NCBI GenBank assembly: GCA_014529385.2
Contig: CM043962.1
Location: forward strand, 37,167,098 to 37,231,097
DNA: 64,000 nt
Reading direction: 5' to 3'
DNA from: Adiantum capillus-veneris
Taxonomy: Eukaryota > Streptophyta > Polypodiopsida > Polypodiales > Pteridaceae
Numbering within the stretch: the first letter of the stretch is position 1; every line of letters starts with the position of its first letter. Below the pieces are notes generated by a model, which worked only from the letters and a program-made list of their open reading frames with translations, had not been told where the DNA came from and made no database searches. Made by a program: the position numbers and the translations under genes. Positions 38,625-49,990 of the stretch are shown piece by piece.

Positions 38625-39560
38625 AATTGTAGCTACTAATACAAGACTGGTAGCTACTAGTACAATACTGGTAGCTACCACTCTCATAGTGGCAGCTGTC
38701 ATGCTAACCTTGGTACAGCTAGCTACCAGTATGGCTGTGGCTACCATTCTTCCATGAGCTACTCTCCCATGGAAGTCTTGCTGGTGGCAAGGTAGCTACC
38801 ATTCTTCCATTAGCTACTGCTTTACTATGGAACTCCTGCTGGTGTCAAGGAAGTTCTCACTGTCAACCCTGGTAGCTACCAGTATAATTGTGGTAGCTAC
38901 CATTCTGCCATGAGCTGCCATTATGCCAAGGAAGTCCCACAATTGACAAGGTGGCTACCAGGATTGCATTGGTAGCTACCATTCTGCCATGAGCTGCCAT
39001 TCTACCAAGGAAGTCCTGCAAGTGACAAGGTGGCTACCAGGATTGCATTGGTAGCTGCCATTCTGCCATGAGCTGCCATTCTACCAAGGAAGTCTTGCAA
39101 GTGACAAGGTAGCTACTAGGATAACATTGGTAGCTGCCATGATAGCATTTGTAGCTACCATGATGGCAGGGGGCAAGGTAGCTACTAGGATAGCATTTGG
39201 TAGTACTAGTAGCTTATTAGTGCTTGCATGGTAGCTTCTATTGTCATGCTGACCCTGCATGTAACTTGAAAATTTGTTCTTAATTTCTTATTGTGAAGAA
39301 CAGAATTCAAAGTGTTGGTACATGCTGAGAAGGAAGATGTTTTAGATAAAGGTTGTTGCCAGGCTTTTATTTTGCTAACCACCACTATTAGATTTCTTAC
39401 TACTAGGATAGCATTGGTGGCCCCTATGTCATCTTGGTAGCTCTCAGTCAGCCAGCTACTAGGATGGCATTGGTAGCTACCAGGATAGTGCTGGTAGCTA
39501 TCAATGCTTGCCTGGTATCTTTCACTATCATGCCTGGTAGCTTCCACTGTCATGCTGTAG
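38625..39560. repeat. GGTAGCTACC minisatellite in cargo-gene intron
   Basis: GGTAGCTAC(C/T) and near variants (GTGGCTACC, GAGCTGCCA) recur every 20-40 bp. A higher-order 79-bp unit is clear at 38892, 38971, 39050 and 39129, each containing GGTAGCT(A/G)CC, ATTCTGCCATGAGCTGCCAT and an AAGGAAGTC block. The 10-mer GGTAGCTACC is its own reverse complement. The array ends before a splice acceptor at 39614-39616, so it is intronic. Confidence 0.88.
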
Positions 39561-39616
39561 CTACATGTAACTTGAAACAACAAGTTCTTAATTCCTTAAT
39601 AATTTTCATGACTGCA

Positions 39617-40143
39617 GAGGCTGAGCTAGAGACTACAGTTGAGAAGGAAGGTGTGTTAGAGACTACAGTTGAGAAGGAAGGTGTGTTAGAGAAGTATAGT
39701 CCTGAGAATGGAGATCAAGCAGAAAATGCTCCTTCATCAATGAAGGACAATGAAGTGTCAGCCAGAGACACCAGTCCCTCCAATGGAGATCAAGCAAAAA
39801 ATGCTCCTTCATCAATGAAGGACAATGAAGTGTCAGTCAGAGACACCAGTCCCTCCATCCTGCAGACCATACAAATGATGCAAAGGGAAAGAAAGAGAAA
39901 GATGACAGGTGTTATTTCTGGTTTTGTTTTTTCCTAAAGGTAGATGATATTGTTTAAGGTTCATTCTTGTTGATTGTTTCTTCTCTCTTGCAGATGGAGC
40001 TGCCAAAAAGCCTACAGAGGATGCAGAAGGGAAAACAAAGACATCAAAGGACCAATAAGCCATAGAGACTAGAGAAAATAGTAACATGGAATCTGGAAGA
40101 AAAGATGCTACAAAAACCAGAGTCAGAAAAAGACTCCAAACAT
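39617..40143 (+). pseudogene. Cargo gene, acidic repeat exons
   Basis: Exon 39617-39908 lies between TGACTGCAG and a GT donor at 39909. It encodes two copies of LETTVEKEGV and two of a unit containing NGDQA(E/K)NAPSSMKDNEVS then RDTSPS, ending LQTIQMMQRERKRKMT. A second exon starts at 39994 after CTCTCTTGCAG in the matching phase and reads DGAAKKPTEDAEGK before a TAA at 40057, with an open continuation to a TAG near 40143. The protein is hydrophilic, lysine- and glutamate-rich and probably disordered. Function unknown. Confidence 0.55.
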
Positions 40144-40319
40144 AGTCTCGATATTTTTGCTTTGTAGCCTATCCCCATTTTTGGCTCTTTTCCTAAATCC
40201 TGTCGCCGTTTTTGGCTTTGTAACAATTCTCCATTTCCTATGAATTAAGAAAGCCAAAATCATTTTTTTTTGGTCCTGTCCATCATTGTTGTTTATCTCA
40301 TTATTGTTTTTATGTTCAG

Positions 40320-41578
40320 ACGCTACCACTAGCAACATTAACAATCTTGATCACATAATAAGTATGATAGCACAGTCTACTATGAAAGGCCCTCCTGATG
40401 TAGATGGTTCATTTAGAGTTGAGGGCCAAGTCCCATGTGCTAGCAACATTGATGACCAAGAGGATAAAAACACGGAGTTTTTTGTCCTCAGTACAGGTGA
40501 GCACACGGAGATTATCATGAAAAATTCTGAACCAGGAAGGGAAAATGGTGATGCATCTGTGGATGCAGTTGGTGCAGGTGAAGACACAAACATTATCATT
40601 GAAAAGTCTGAATCACCTTGGGAAGATGGTGATGCATCTGTGAATGCAAGTGGTGAAGCAAGTTGTGTAGGTGGGGCAGTTGGTGCAGGTGAGGACACAA
40701 AGATTACCAATGAAAAGTCTGAACCACCTCAGGAAGATGGTGGTGCAACTGTGGATGCAAGTGGTGATGTAGGTTGTGCAGCTGGTGCAGTTGCTGCAGG
40801 TGGTATAGAATATATAAGGCACGATGATGGGACGGTGTCTCGAAAAAGGGAGGATGGAGGAGGTGTAGGTGGTGTTGCAGATTATGTTAGGAACAATGAT
40901 GGGACGGTGTCTCGTCCATGGGAGGATCCTGGGAACATATTGTTTGAGAGTAAGCCAGCTCTAATCCTTGATATTAATGGTGTCCTGCTGACTTCATTAG
41001 ACAAGAGGTACCGTTCACGGAAGCCTGCCTACTGGAATAATCTAGAAATTGTAGACATAGCAGGGGTGTTTGCTAGGTATAAAAGGGATGCACCTGCATT
41101 CTTGGACTGGTGCCTTGTGCAGTTTGATGTATTTGTGTGGACCTGCTGCATGAAGACTAAAGCAGAAAACCTGTTGAGTGCCTGCTTTCCTGATCAGTTT
41201 CCTCAATTCAAGGAAATTCTTGCACAACAGGATTGTGTAAGACATGCTAGATTCAAGATAATTGGTGGAAAGCCTGTATTTTACAAGAAGCTAAGTGACT
41301 TCTGGGAGAAAAGAGGTAAGTACACTGCTACGTCCACAATTCTAGTGGATGACACACAGTACAAGCAGCTGTGAAATTTCTGCATTGTGAAGAATATGGA
41401 AAATTAGAATCCCACTGAGATTCAAGGATATCTTACAACAATTGTAAGATCTTGGCTCACGGCTTGGGTTTGTGCGAAAGATCGCCTCAAGTATGCCGAG
41501 GACTGTGCACTGTCGAGACCGATCGATAACTTGAGCATTAGGATCTCAAAGCAGTGGCGTCTAGAGTATTACGGCTAG
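40320..41578 (+). pseudogene. FCP1/NIF-type phosphatase domain, cargo of transposon
   Basis: Exon after TTTTATGTTCAG. The N-terminal part holds three diverged repeats around GEDT-I--EKSE-P-EDG and two of Y-R--DGTVSR--ED. The HAD domain starts at about 40955: PALILDINGVLLTS (nucleophile Asp in the DxN-G-V form seen in plant NIF-like proteins, second Asp replaced by Asn), FDVFVWTCCMKTKAENLL (motif II) and STILVDDTQYKQL (motif III). A TGA at 41372 interrupts the frame, yet the same frame continues to the usual C-terminal helix (RSWLTAWVCAKDRLKYAEDC) and a TAG at 41576. Two in-frame stops make it a pseudogene. Family members dephosphorylate phosphoserine, for example on RNA polymerase II CTD; substrate here unknown. 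Confidence 0.8.
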
Positions 41579-42777
41579 ATATATTATCCTGACATGTAAC
41601 CATGATAAGCGATGTAAACAGTCAACCATTTACTGACTTATGGAGTATTTTTCTCACTTGTAATGATGACACAATGTAGTAAAGCAGCTTCCAATGCTCA
41701 ATGTAGTAAAGCAGCTTTTGTTAACTTGTACACTTGTTTACATTTTTGCATTTTTCATCACTACACCTCTACAATTGCACAATTACAAGTACTTAACACA
41801 GCTTTCGATACCAAGAAATGTTAAGGACAACTACCACTCTGCATAGTAGCTACCCTTGCAGCTACTTAGCTACACTTGTTTAATTTTTCTATGTTTGTTG
41901 TGGAGATGATTTATTTCTTATGGCTTAATGTACACGCGGGAGTACTGGTGGGCACTTGGGTTGGTTCTAGTGGTCATGATCATTCATGCATCAAATGTAT
42001 TCAACATTTACCAGAGTCACCTATCCATTGTCTCTTAGGACTCGCACATGCAGCCTGGAACGTTCGAAAAGTGCTGCCACGTTTGCACGCCCCTATGCTT
42101 ATTCTGAATGACTCCTTATCGCCCCCAACCCCCCCCCCCCCCCCCCCCCCCCCCCCACGACGTTCAGCTATAACGGTGCCGATGGTGAAGGCGAGAGAGA
42201 AGCAGGAGCCTGCAAAAGACTGCTAACACCTGCTGCTGCGGGCCTGCAAAAGTTGACCTTATCCTCTATCAACACAACTGTTGAGCAACCGCCTGCTGTG
42301 CATGTGCGAGATCCGTCATCGGTTGGCTGTCCAGTCAGGGGTATCGAACCCTTGTATGGCCGGCTGCATGTGCGAGTCTCATCTGGAGTTGCCCTCATCT
42401 CCTTTTTTAGGGAAAGGCTTTCGACAGAGTGTTCATGCTATCTGCCTCAGGATATCACATAGACATTTTAGACATGATTCAAGCAATTGAAAAACAGGGT
42501 GATGCTCAGCACAGAGATTACGGAGATTCCCTCAAAGAAAAAAAAAGAAGAAAAGATGCTGAAGGGCCATCAAAAGCAGCTTAGATTAGAACTAGAAATG
42601 CTATACATCAAAAGGAGTGCTATTGTAAATAGCCTCATATGTTTTTGAGGAAAGTAAGAATTTTCTTGTACGTCCCACTTTCTGCATTGGGAACTTAATA
42701 GCTCGTACAAGGTGGGATTGCAAGGTGGCTTCAGGCTCAAAATTTAATAGCTTGAACTCATAGGGATTTTCTTTTGC
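41579..42777. other. Region between the two convergent transposon genes
   Basis: Includes TAGTAGCTACCCTTGCAGCTAC near 41848-41870 (the element motif again), a duplicated AATGTAGTAAAGCAGCTT (about 41673 and 41700), a run of 28 C at 42129-42156, and, at 42480-42585 on the plus strand, an open segment IQAIEKQGDAQHRDYGDSLK ending in a lysine-rich stretch and a stop. That segment follows a plausible acceptor and may be another cargo exon. Both genes would terminate here. Confidence 0.45.
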
Positions 42778-43151
42778 TTATTCGTACCAAACTCCTTTGA
42801 CAACAAATGAGCCGGCATTGCAAACATCCCCCCATGCATCTCTTAGCAAAGCTTTAGTTTGAGTCTTTTCTGCTGTACATTTCAAGACATAGAAATCCAC
42901 AAGCTCCTTATTGTCATGAGGAGCTATAACAGCAAAATTGTCACCAACATGAAGTGCATCACTCAACGCATCATGGTGTCCTTCATATGCAAACTCTTCA
43001 ATCTCATCATCATCTTCGAAATCATCTGTAGGTTCAAGGGTAACATAATTCCATGCAGAAACGTGTGATTTTTTCGAACACCTCCTCTAGCTGCCTTGCA
43101 AACAAGCACTACAAAAGCATGAGAATTGGTGATACCTAAGAAGTTTTCCAT
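42778..43151 (-). pseudogene. Transposase C-terminal domain
   Basis: Continues in frame from the core past one TAA (43155-43157): MENFLGITNSHAFVVLVCKA, a frame change near 43060, then an acidic DDFEDDDEIEEF stretch and DNFAVIAPHDNKELVDFYVL, KCTAEKTQTKALL and FVVKGVWYE. Related transposase-like proteins have a similar C-terminal module with VGDxVAV and VDFxLL motifs, possibly BAH/SH3-like. This is inferred from pattern only. Confidence 0.55.
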
Positions 43152-43154
43152 TTG

Positions 43155-44434
43155 TTAAGGAGTAGCCGCTGACACAATGTAACCCACGTGCACATTAGGC
43201 ACAGACTTACAATCCCGACGTTGGCTTCTATCCACATCACCTACTTTGACCTCCCAGAACAGTCGAGTAACTGGTCGTACCTGCGAAGAATACGTGGTTG
43301 TAGCACCATTGGACATGGTTTCTCTCAAAAATGGCATCACATCTGCCGCACATTGTAATTTCACACAGTCTGGCTTTAGCTGCTCCTGAGTGAGATGCCT
43401 CTTAATAACAGCACCTGCACCATCATGTTCGGCCTTCCCATAACCTGAACCTAAAAAGTGATGTGTTATTTTCAAACTTGTCAGAGTTCCATATCGAGCA
43501 ACAAAATAAAAAGGCCTCTTTGCTTTGAACTGCAAGGCTGCTCCATCTGACCAGACCCAATGTTCTTTGAGCGATATGCCTAGCTCTTTCAACCAACCAT
43601 AATGGAGCATAAAACAATGCTGGATAAAAAGAGTATCATGGCTTTTATCATCAGATATATAGAAATGATAGTATTTTTGGACACTACCTGCAATCCTCAC
43701 ATATGTAATGTGAAGGAAGATTGTCACCTGGCTAGAAAACCAATGCATTAATTGGATCTCGTTCTGCTCTTTGAAAGTGTAATTTTCAGCGAAATCCACC
43801 ACTGACACTACCACATCTTCAGGGAAGATACATAGACAATCTTTAAACTGCTCGGCTTGCCATCTGTAACAAAATGGTGCTTTATAAACTTACTCAGATG
43901 ATCCTTGAATAGTATGAAAAGATGTCCGCACAGCATCTCCTTGTGAGAAAGAACTTTTCTTTTCTTCTTTTTCCCTGAATCTGTTTCGCCAATTCAAGGT
44001 CTTCAAAAATCTTAACTGTTACCATGCGTGCACCATTTAACTCTTCAATTATGCAAATTGGTAGCTTCTTTGAATGCCCACACGAAGAAGATTCGCCAAT
44101 CAAACACTTCAGTGCAAAAAAATTTGACCCTCTAGCCTTCGAGCATAAAACTGACTCCCAAATCTTTGTAAGGCTAGGGCACTGATTTGTCTGAGCAGTA
44201 CATTTCAAATCTGCACCACAAATATCACATTGACAACTACACTCTTTCCCATGCACACCATAAGAAATCTGCCTTATATGGTTTACAACATCCCTCAAGA
44301 ATGACATTTGAATATGAGTGATGCAACAACAGCTGTAGTGATCTCGAAGCTTGCGTACAAAATAAGGTTTCAGCTTTTTAAATGTCCTTTGGTGAATTTG
44401 TACCTCTGGGTGACTCTGTTTGAAGGCAAGAAAT
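43155..44434 (-). pseudogene. Transposase central part: Cys cluster and RNase-H-like core
   Basis: From right to left: FLAFKQSHPEVQIHQRTFKK, then KECSCQCDICGADLKC, a cysteine cluster likely to bind zinc, and PICIIEELNGARMVTVKIFE. After two frame changes comes the core: VVDFAENYTF followed by QNEIQLMHWFSSQVTIF (first Asp), YISDDKSHDTLFIQHC, VWSDGAALQFK (second Asp) and HHFLGSGYGKAEHDGAGAVIKR (truncated here to its motif, third Asp in HDGAG). Such D...D...D spacing with SDG--xQFK and DG-GA-KR is a widespread eukaryotic DDE transposase pattern. Which superfamily cannot be proven by eye. Confidence 0.75.
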
Positions 44435-44626
44435 TGAAGGAGTACGAGCGGAAGTGCGATACGAGAGAGAGTGTGAGAAGAAGAGCACAACGATATGGTG
44501 AACTCGCTCTACTGTAATGTGTAGAGCATAGTGAGTTCTTATTAGGTTTTTACAAAAGAATATGTGTACATACCTGGCGGCCCGCCCACTTACCTGGGCG
44601 ACCACATTGGGCTTTATACCCCAACA
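44435..44626 (-). repeat. 3' LTR of the 4.5-kb copia
   Basis: 192 bp. Differences from its partner at 48775-48966 lie at CpG positions (see findings). A GGTATAAAGCCC box near the minus-strand start is the probable TATA element. Confidence 0.92.
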
Positions 44627-44715
44627 ACCTCCCACTTAAAGTCCAATGTGGTACTTTAAGTGTGAGAGAAGCTACTATACAAGCTAATATACAAGAGATG
44701 TAGAGAAGTGATGTA

Positions 44716-46749
44716 CTACCCTACACCTAACTGCTTGCGAAAATGTGTAAAGCTCTCTGAGGGCAGTCCTTTTGTAAGTAGATCAACAGGATTTTCTGTG
44801 GTGTGAACTTTGACAAGCTGAAGTTGCTTATCCTCGAGAATTTCCCTGATGAAATGATACTTCACATCCACATGCTTTGTCTTTGAGTGATAAACTGGAT
44901 TGCGAGCCAATTGTATAGCACTTTGACTATCACAATATAACACAGGCATCTCTTCTTTGATTCCCAAATCTGTTACTAGTCGATTAAGCCAAATTGATTC
45001 TTTGCATGCCTCTGATGCTGCAACATATTCAGCCTCTGTAGTAGACTGAGTAACACAATCTTGTAATCTAGAACGCCATGATACTGCTCCACCAGCCAAT
45101 GTAAAGACATATCCTGACGTAGACCTTCGGTTGTCTAAGTCACCTGGATAATCTGAGTCTGTAAAACCCTTTACACTTAGCTCCTGACTCCCATAGCATA
45201 TACGCATACTCTTTGTAGCTTTCAGGTATCTCAATATTCCTTTCATTGCCTCCCAATGTTTCTTGCCTGGGTTTGACATGTATCGACTTACTACTCCCAC
45301 TGCAAATGCAATGTCTGGGCGAGTAGCAATCATTGCATGTATCAAACTACCCACTGCAGACGCATATGGAATCTTATCCATTTCAGCCTGTTCTTCCTCA
45401 GACACAGGACAATCTTGTTTGCTAAGTTTCACATATGGTGGCAATGGAACACGCAGTGCCTTTCCCTTCTCCATATTGAAACGTCACAAAACCTTGTCAA
45501 TATACTCTGTTTGAGATAACCAAATCAACTTCTTTGATCTGTCTCTCTCAATGCGCATACCAAGTATATGACTTGCCTCACCCATGTCTTTCATGTCAAA
45601 CGATTTTGCCATCGTTGACTTCAAAGCTGAAATTTCTTCCAAGTGCTTGCCAGCAATTAACATGTCATCCACATACAAAATAAGGATCAGCCAACTACCA
45701 TCCTTAGCCTTCTTTGTATATAGACAGTGATCGAACTCACTACGTTTGTAGCCTTGAGAAAGCATAAACTTGTGGAATTTATGGTACCATGCCCTCGGTG
45801 ATTGTTTTAAGCCATAAAGACTCTTTAACAACTGGCATACCCAATCTTCCTTGCCTTTCTCAACAAACCCTTCTGGCTGCTGCATGTAAATTTCCACATC
45901 TAAATCACCATGCAAGAACGCTGTCTTGACATCCATTTGGTGCAACACCAAATCTAATATGGCAACCAATGCAAGAAAGCATCTCAATGTAGTCATCTTG
46001 ACCATCGGAGAGAAGACTTTATCAAAGTCAATGCCTTGTTCTTGCTTAAAGCCCTTGGCAACAAGCCTTGGTTTGTACTTTGGCTGACTATCATGAGCGG
46101 TGATCTTATACCTGTAAACCCATTTACAAGGTAGAGCCTTTTTTCCCTGTGGTAATTTAACTAGCTTCCATGTCTTGTTTTTATGCAGAGCTGTCATCTC
46201 TGACTGCATGGCCAATTGCCAATTCCCGGAGTCCTTCGTTTGCACTGCTTCCTTGTAACATGAAGGCTCATTGCAATCAGTCAACATGACATAGTTCATA
46301 GATGGAACAAACTTATCAGGAGGTCGCGTGACACGTCCAGATCTACGCACAATAGGTGGCTCAGGCTCAGCCACAACTTGTGGTTCCAATCTATCCTGTC
46401 CTTGCTCCTCTTGAGCCCTGACATTTTGTCTTGCACGTGCAGGTCCATCTTCTTGGAAGACAACTCTTCTAATCTCCTCAACCCTCTCTGGTTTAGAATG
46501 ATATTTGGATTCATTAAAGTGAACATCATTGCTGCGGACAACCTTTCTGGATTCGGGATCCCAAAGTCTGTACCCCATCTCACCAGAATTACCATAGCCT
46601 AGAAAGATGCACTTTCTACTCTTTGGCTCAAGTTTGTTCCTAAATTCCTTTGGAACGTGAGTATATTCCTCACAGCCAAAGACTCTGAGATGCTTGTATG
46701 AGGGCATTTTGCCTGACCATACCATCTCTGGCACTGAATCCTTCTGCAA
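44716..46749 (-). pseudogene. Copia reverse transcriptase-RNase H region
   Basis: From the TAG near 46822 onward: WAEAVSTAVHLVNRSPSKVL, GCEEYTHVPKEFRNKLEPKS, KCIFLGYGNSGEMGYRLWDP (integrase C-terminal end), then the RT: WQLAMQSEMTALHKNKTWKL, LPCKWVYRYK, KTAFLHGDLDVEIYMQQPEG, LYGLKQSPRAWYHKF and LILILYVDDMLIAGKHLEEI with intact YVDD. A TGA at 45481-45483 follows YIDKVL and the frame continues into RNase H: VGSLIHAMIATRPDIAFAVG, GFTDSDYPGDLDNRRSTSGY, TEAEYVAASEACKE and KTKHVDVKYHFIREIL. Apart from the two stops the reading frame is nearly clean, so the copy is fairly young. Tnt1/Retrofit-like by motif. Confidence 0.93.
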
Positions 46750-46821
46750 AACCTTGCTAGGAGATCTATTTACAAGATGAACAGCTGTTGATACAGCTTC
46801 AGCCCAAAACCCATTTGGCAG

Positions 46822-47676
46822 CTATGTATTAGACAACATACTTCTGACCTTCTCTTGTATGGTCCTATTCATCCTCTCAGCAACACCATTTTGAGGAGGA
46901 TTCTCTTTGCCTTTTTCTGCTTTCCATTCTCTACAGTCTCTTTTCATGTGACCCTTCTTGCCACAATGGTAGCATTCTATGTCACTCTTGCCTTTAGCAC
47001 TGCGGGACTTGCTACGAGACTGATTCCTCTTTCCACCTTTGTACTTTTCTTTGGTCCTTCCCCTGACAACTAAGGCTGTTCCTTTGCCTTTGTCCATTGT
47101 CTTTCTATTGGTTTCTTCAGTAAGCAGACTTCCTTCTACACCTGCTATGTTCAAACCATCTGGAGGTGCAGAATTACTCAAAGCTGTGCGAAAAGTGTCC
47201 CAACTTTCCGGCAATGTGATCAACAGGAACATAGCTCTAACAGGTTCATCAAACTTGACACCTTGAGCTGACAACTGACTATAGATTGTGTTGAATTCAT
47301 TCAGATGATTGGACATAGGTGTCCCTTCTTTCATCTTCAAGTCAACAAGCTTCTTAAGCCAGTATACTTGTGAAGCTGCACTCTGCTTCTCATAAAGATC
47401 ACTCAGCTTTAACCATGCTTGATAAGCCGACATCTCGTCTGCTACATTGAAGTAAACGCTTTCTGCCAAAGTCAGCATAATGGTAGAAAGTGCCAATTCA
47501 TCCATTTCGCTCCATTCATCTTCGTCCATATCTTCTGGTTTTATCCCCTTGAGCTTTATAGGTTTTATCTGCTTCTTTTGTACCAACACGTGCCAAATCT
47601 GCTTCTTCCACAATGGGAAATTGGTTCCATCCAGCTTCTTGATATTGTAAAGAGCAATGTCCTGTGATCCAGCCAT
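46822..47676 (-). pseudogene. Copia gag fused by deletion to integrase fragment
   Basis: ATG at 47676. Gag reads MAGSQDIALYNIKKLDGTNF, WKKQIWHVLVQKKQI, LTLAESVYFNVADEM and AFQAW-type UBN2 blocks (AYQAWLKLSDLYEKQSAA), then the zinc knuckle CYHCGKKGHMKRDCREW. Directly after KAEKGKE follows NPPQNGVAERMNRTIQEKVR, the end of the integrase core. The protease and the first two catalytic Asp of integrase, several hundred residues normally lying between, are absent without loss of frame. A TAG then separates SNT from LPNGFWAEA. Confidence 0.93.
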
Positions 47677-48760
47677 AGCTACGCTTCACACTAGTTTACT
47701 TTCCTGGGAAAAATTCGGCAGAGTTTCCCCTGTAAACTGACCTCTGAACCAATATCAACCTGCCAAATGAACCAAGAAAGATTCAGATTCAGCTGAAATT
47801 TTGGCAGAGTCTCCTTTGTAAAATGGCTCTGGTGTACTAAAAACAGACCAAAAAACAGCTCAAAAAACCACTGTCTCTTTGACACTGTAAGCTGTGGGTA
47901 AACCTGTCCTGCACATGTACTATCTCTGACTGTCCTGTCACTGTCCTGTAAGCATAGACTACGACAATGCGTCAACGGCAGTAAAGCAAAGATGCAATCC
48001 CAACTGTCTAACTCACAGTCAATACATCCTAGATGCCTATCTAAGGGTGCTCGAGGGATCGCTCCAAGACCTGTATCACCGAAAGGATCTCAACATTCGA
48101 GAATACCCCAGCTCAATAAAACCTCACTCGACCCTCAACAAAGGCTGCAGTAAATCTGACAGTACATAGACTTCCCACAAAGTCATACATCCACAAATTT
48201 CCCACTGTATGCTGTAATCGCTGCGGCGGTTGTTTGCTGCGTGACTCACAGCCAGCAAACCCTCAACAGACATACATCATTTCTGACAATACATCCCATG
48301 TGGAAGTACCTGCAATGTTAGGATGAAATCTAGAATATCAAGCAGCAAACACAAGCTACGTGATGAACTAGTGGATGTCGCCTACAGTCTGTGTGTACAT
48401 GCGCCCGTGTCGTATGTGACACGCCTCCAAGAATTGTGAGCCGTCATTCGATGTGTAGACAACCACAAATCAACACTCTGGGAGTGTCGATATCCTCAGC
48501 ACCTGCAGTCGTAGGCCGAAAACCCCAAATTTGCAGAGTCGGATCTGCACCCGCTGAGACCATGTAGTCGAAAATGGCCTGCGCAGAACTTCGTCGAAGC
48601 CGAACGGTGACCGAGATGACCTCAGAATGAAATTCTGAGCACACCAAGGCCTACGAGTTTTCCCACAAGATTTGGGGCCGTGTCTTTGCCTGTCGAATTT
48701 CACTCCAATCTGAGCTGGTGACTCTAGCCTCCTGCAGTGCTGCCCCGAGCCTCGATCTGA
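47677..48760 (-). other. 5' leader of the 4.5-kb copia
   Basis: About 1.08 kb between the primer site and the gag start, unusually long for copia. Repeats such as ATTCGGCAGAGTTTCCCCTG/TTTTGGCAGAGTCTCCTTTG (47709 and 47805) are visible. No domain-bearing frame. Confidence 0.6.
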
Positions 48761-48774
48761 GCTCTGATACCAGT

Positions 48775-48966
48775 TGAAGGAGTACGAGCGGAAGTGCGAC
48801 GCGAGAGAGAGTGCGAGAAGAAGAGCACGACGATATGGTGAACTCACTCTACTGTAATGTGTAGAGCATAGTGAGTTCTTATTAGGTTTTTACAAAAGAA
48901 TATGTGTACATACCTGGCGGCCCGCCCACTTACCTGGGCGACCACATTGGGCTTTATACCCCAACA
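48775..48966 (-). repeat. 5' LTR of the 4.5-kb copia
   Basis: 192 bp, TG...CA ends, followed on the plus-strand right side by TAAAT. Primer site on its left. Confidence 0.92.
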
Positions 48967-49074
48967 TAAATAATTCTACCTGCATTAAATAATGATGTTT
49001 AGTACAATTATTGGCAAAATCATAACTTATAGTTGACATGCAAAACTGAGATCAATCTGGTGGGAGCTAGTATA

Positions 49075-49990
49075 AGAATGGTAACTAATACTTTTGTGAT
49101 TAGTGGAAGGAGAAAAGTTACAAGAGCCTGAGTCTAATAGTAGAAAGCACTCTAAGACCTGGTTGTTATCAGAGTACCTAAGGGTAGCTGCCAGGTTAAC
49201 AATGCTAGCTACCAGGTTGATAGTGACAACTACCAGGTTGACAAAGATAGCTACCAATCCACCAGGATTGCCATGGAAAACTGGTAGCTTCCACCAAGAT
49301 TGCCATGGCAAACTGGTAGCTTCCACCAGGATTGCATGGCAGAGTGGAAGCTATTACTCTCAGAATGGTAACTAATATTTTGTGATGAGTCGAAGGAGAA
49401 AAGTTACAAGAGCCTGATTGTAATAGTAGGGAGCACTCTAAGACTTGTGGCTACCTTTACCATGAGTAGCACTGTAAGTCTGGTTGTTATCAGACTACCT
49501 AAGGGTAACTACTAGGTTGATGTTGATAGATACCATGTTGACAGTGATAGCTACTAATCCACCAGGATTGCCATGGCAAACTGGTAGCTTCCACCAAGGT
49601 TGCCATGGCAGACTGGTAGCTTCCACCAGGATTGCATGGCAGACTGGAAGCTATTACTCTCAGAGTGATAGATCCAAATAGCACTAGGATACTGATAGCT
49701 ACCAAGTTGACAATAATAGCTACCAGTACACCAATACTACCATGGCAATTTGGTAGAAAGCACTATCAAACTGGTGGCTACCTTATCATGACTATGAGAC
49801 TGTAAACTAGCAGGTTGAACATGGTAGCTAGCAAATTTACCAAGAACACCATGGCAAATTGGTAGCAACCCCTATCAGACTAGTAGCTACCTTTACCGAG
49901 GACAACATGGACGCTACCAAAGTTTGACAGTGGCAATTATAAGGATCACAGTGGTAGCTACCAGTCATGTATAGTAAGCTACCTATTTGG
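49075..49990. repeat. GGTAGCTACC-type minisatellite in transposase intron
   Basis: GGTAGCT(A/G/T)CCA, ATAGCTACCA, CTAGCTACCAGG and related variants recur every 25-40 bp, alternating with GGATTGCCATGGCAAACTGG units. A larger direct duplication of about 287 bp begins AGAATGGTAACTAAT at 49075 and again near 49362. The array lies between the splice donor at about 50126 and the acceptor at 48981, so it is intronic. It shares motif and style with the array at 38625-39560. Confidence 0.88.

Larger units (their letters stand above)
44435..48966 (-). mobile_element. Ty1/copia element with 192-bp LTRs, internally deleted
   Basis: LTRs at 44435-44626 and 48775-48966 (TGAAGGAGTACG to CCCCAACA on the plus strand) differ at five positions. 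The primer site GCTCTGATACCA is at 48761-48772 and a polypurine tract (AAGTGGGAGG on the minus strand) lies at 44627-44638. Flanks GAAAT and TAAAT fit a 5-bp duplication with one change. One reading frame runs from 47676 to 44716 with two stops. Protease and most of the integrase are missing. It interrupts the third transposase exon; removing it rejoins that exon in frame. Confidence 0.93.

Noticed and set aside
38890-39210. 79-bp repeats near regularly spaced short palindromes considered as a CRISPR-like array
   Set aside because: Units are head-to-tail without distinct spacers, degenerate and intronic in a eukaryotic element.
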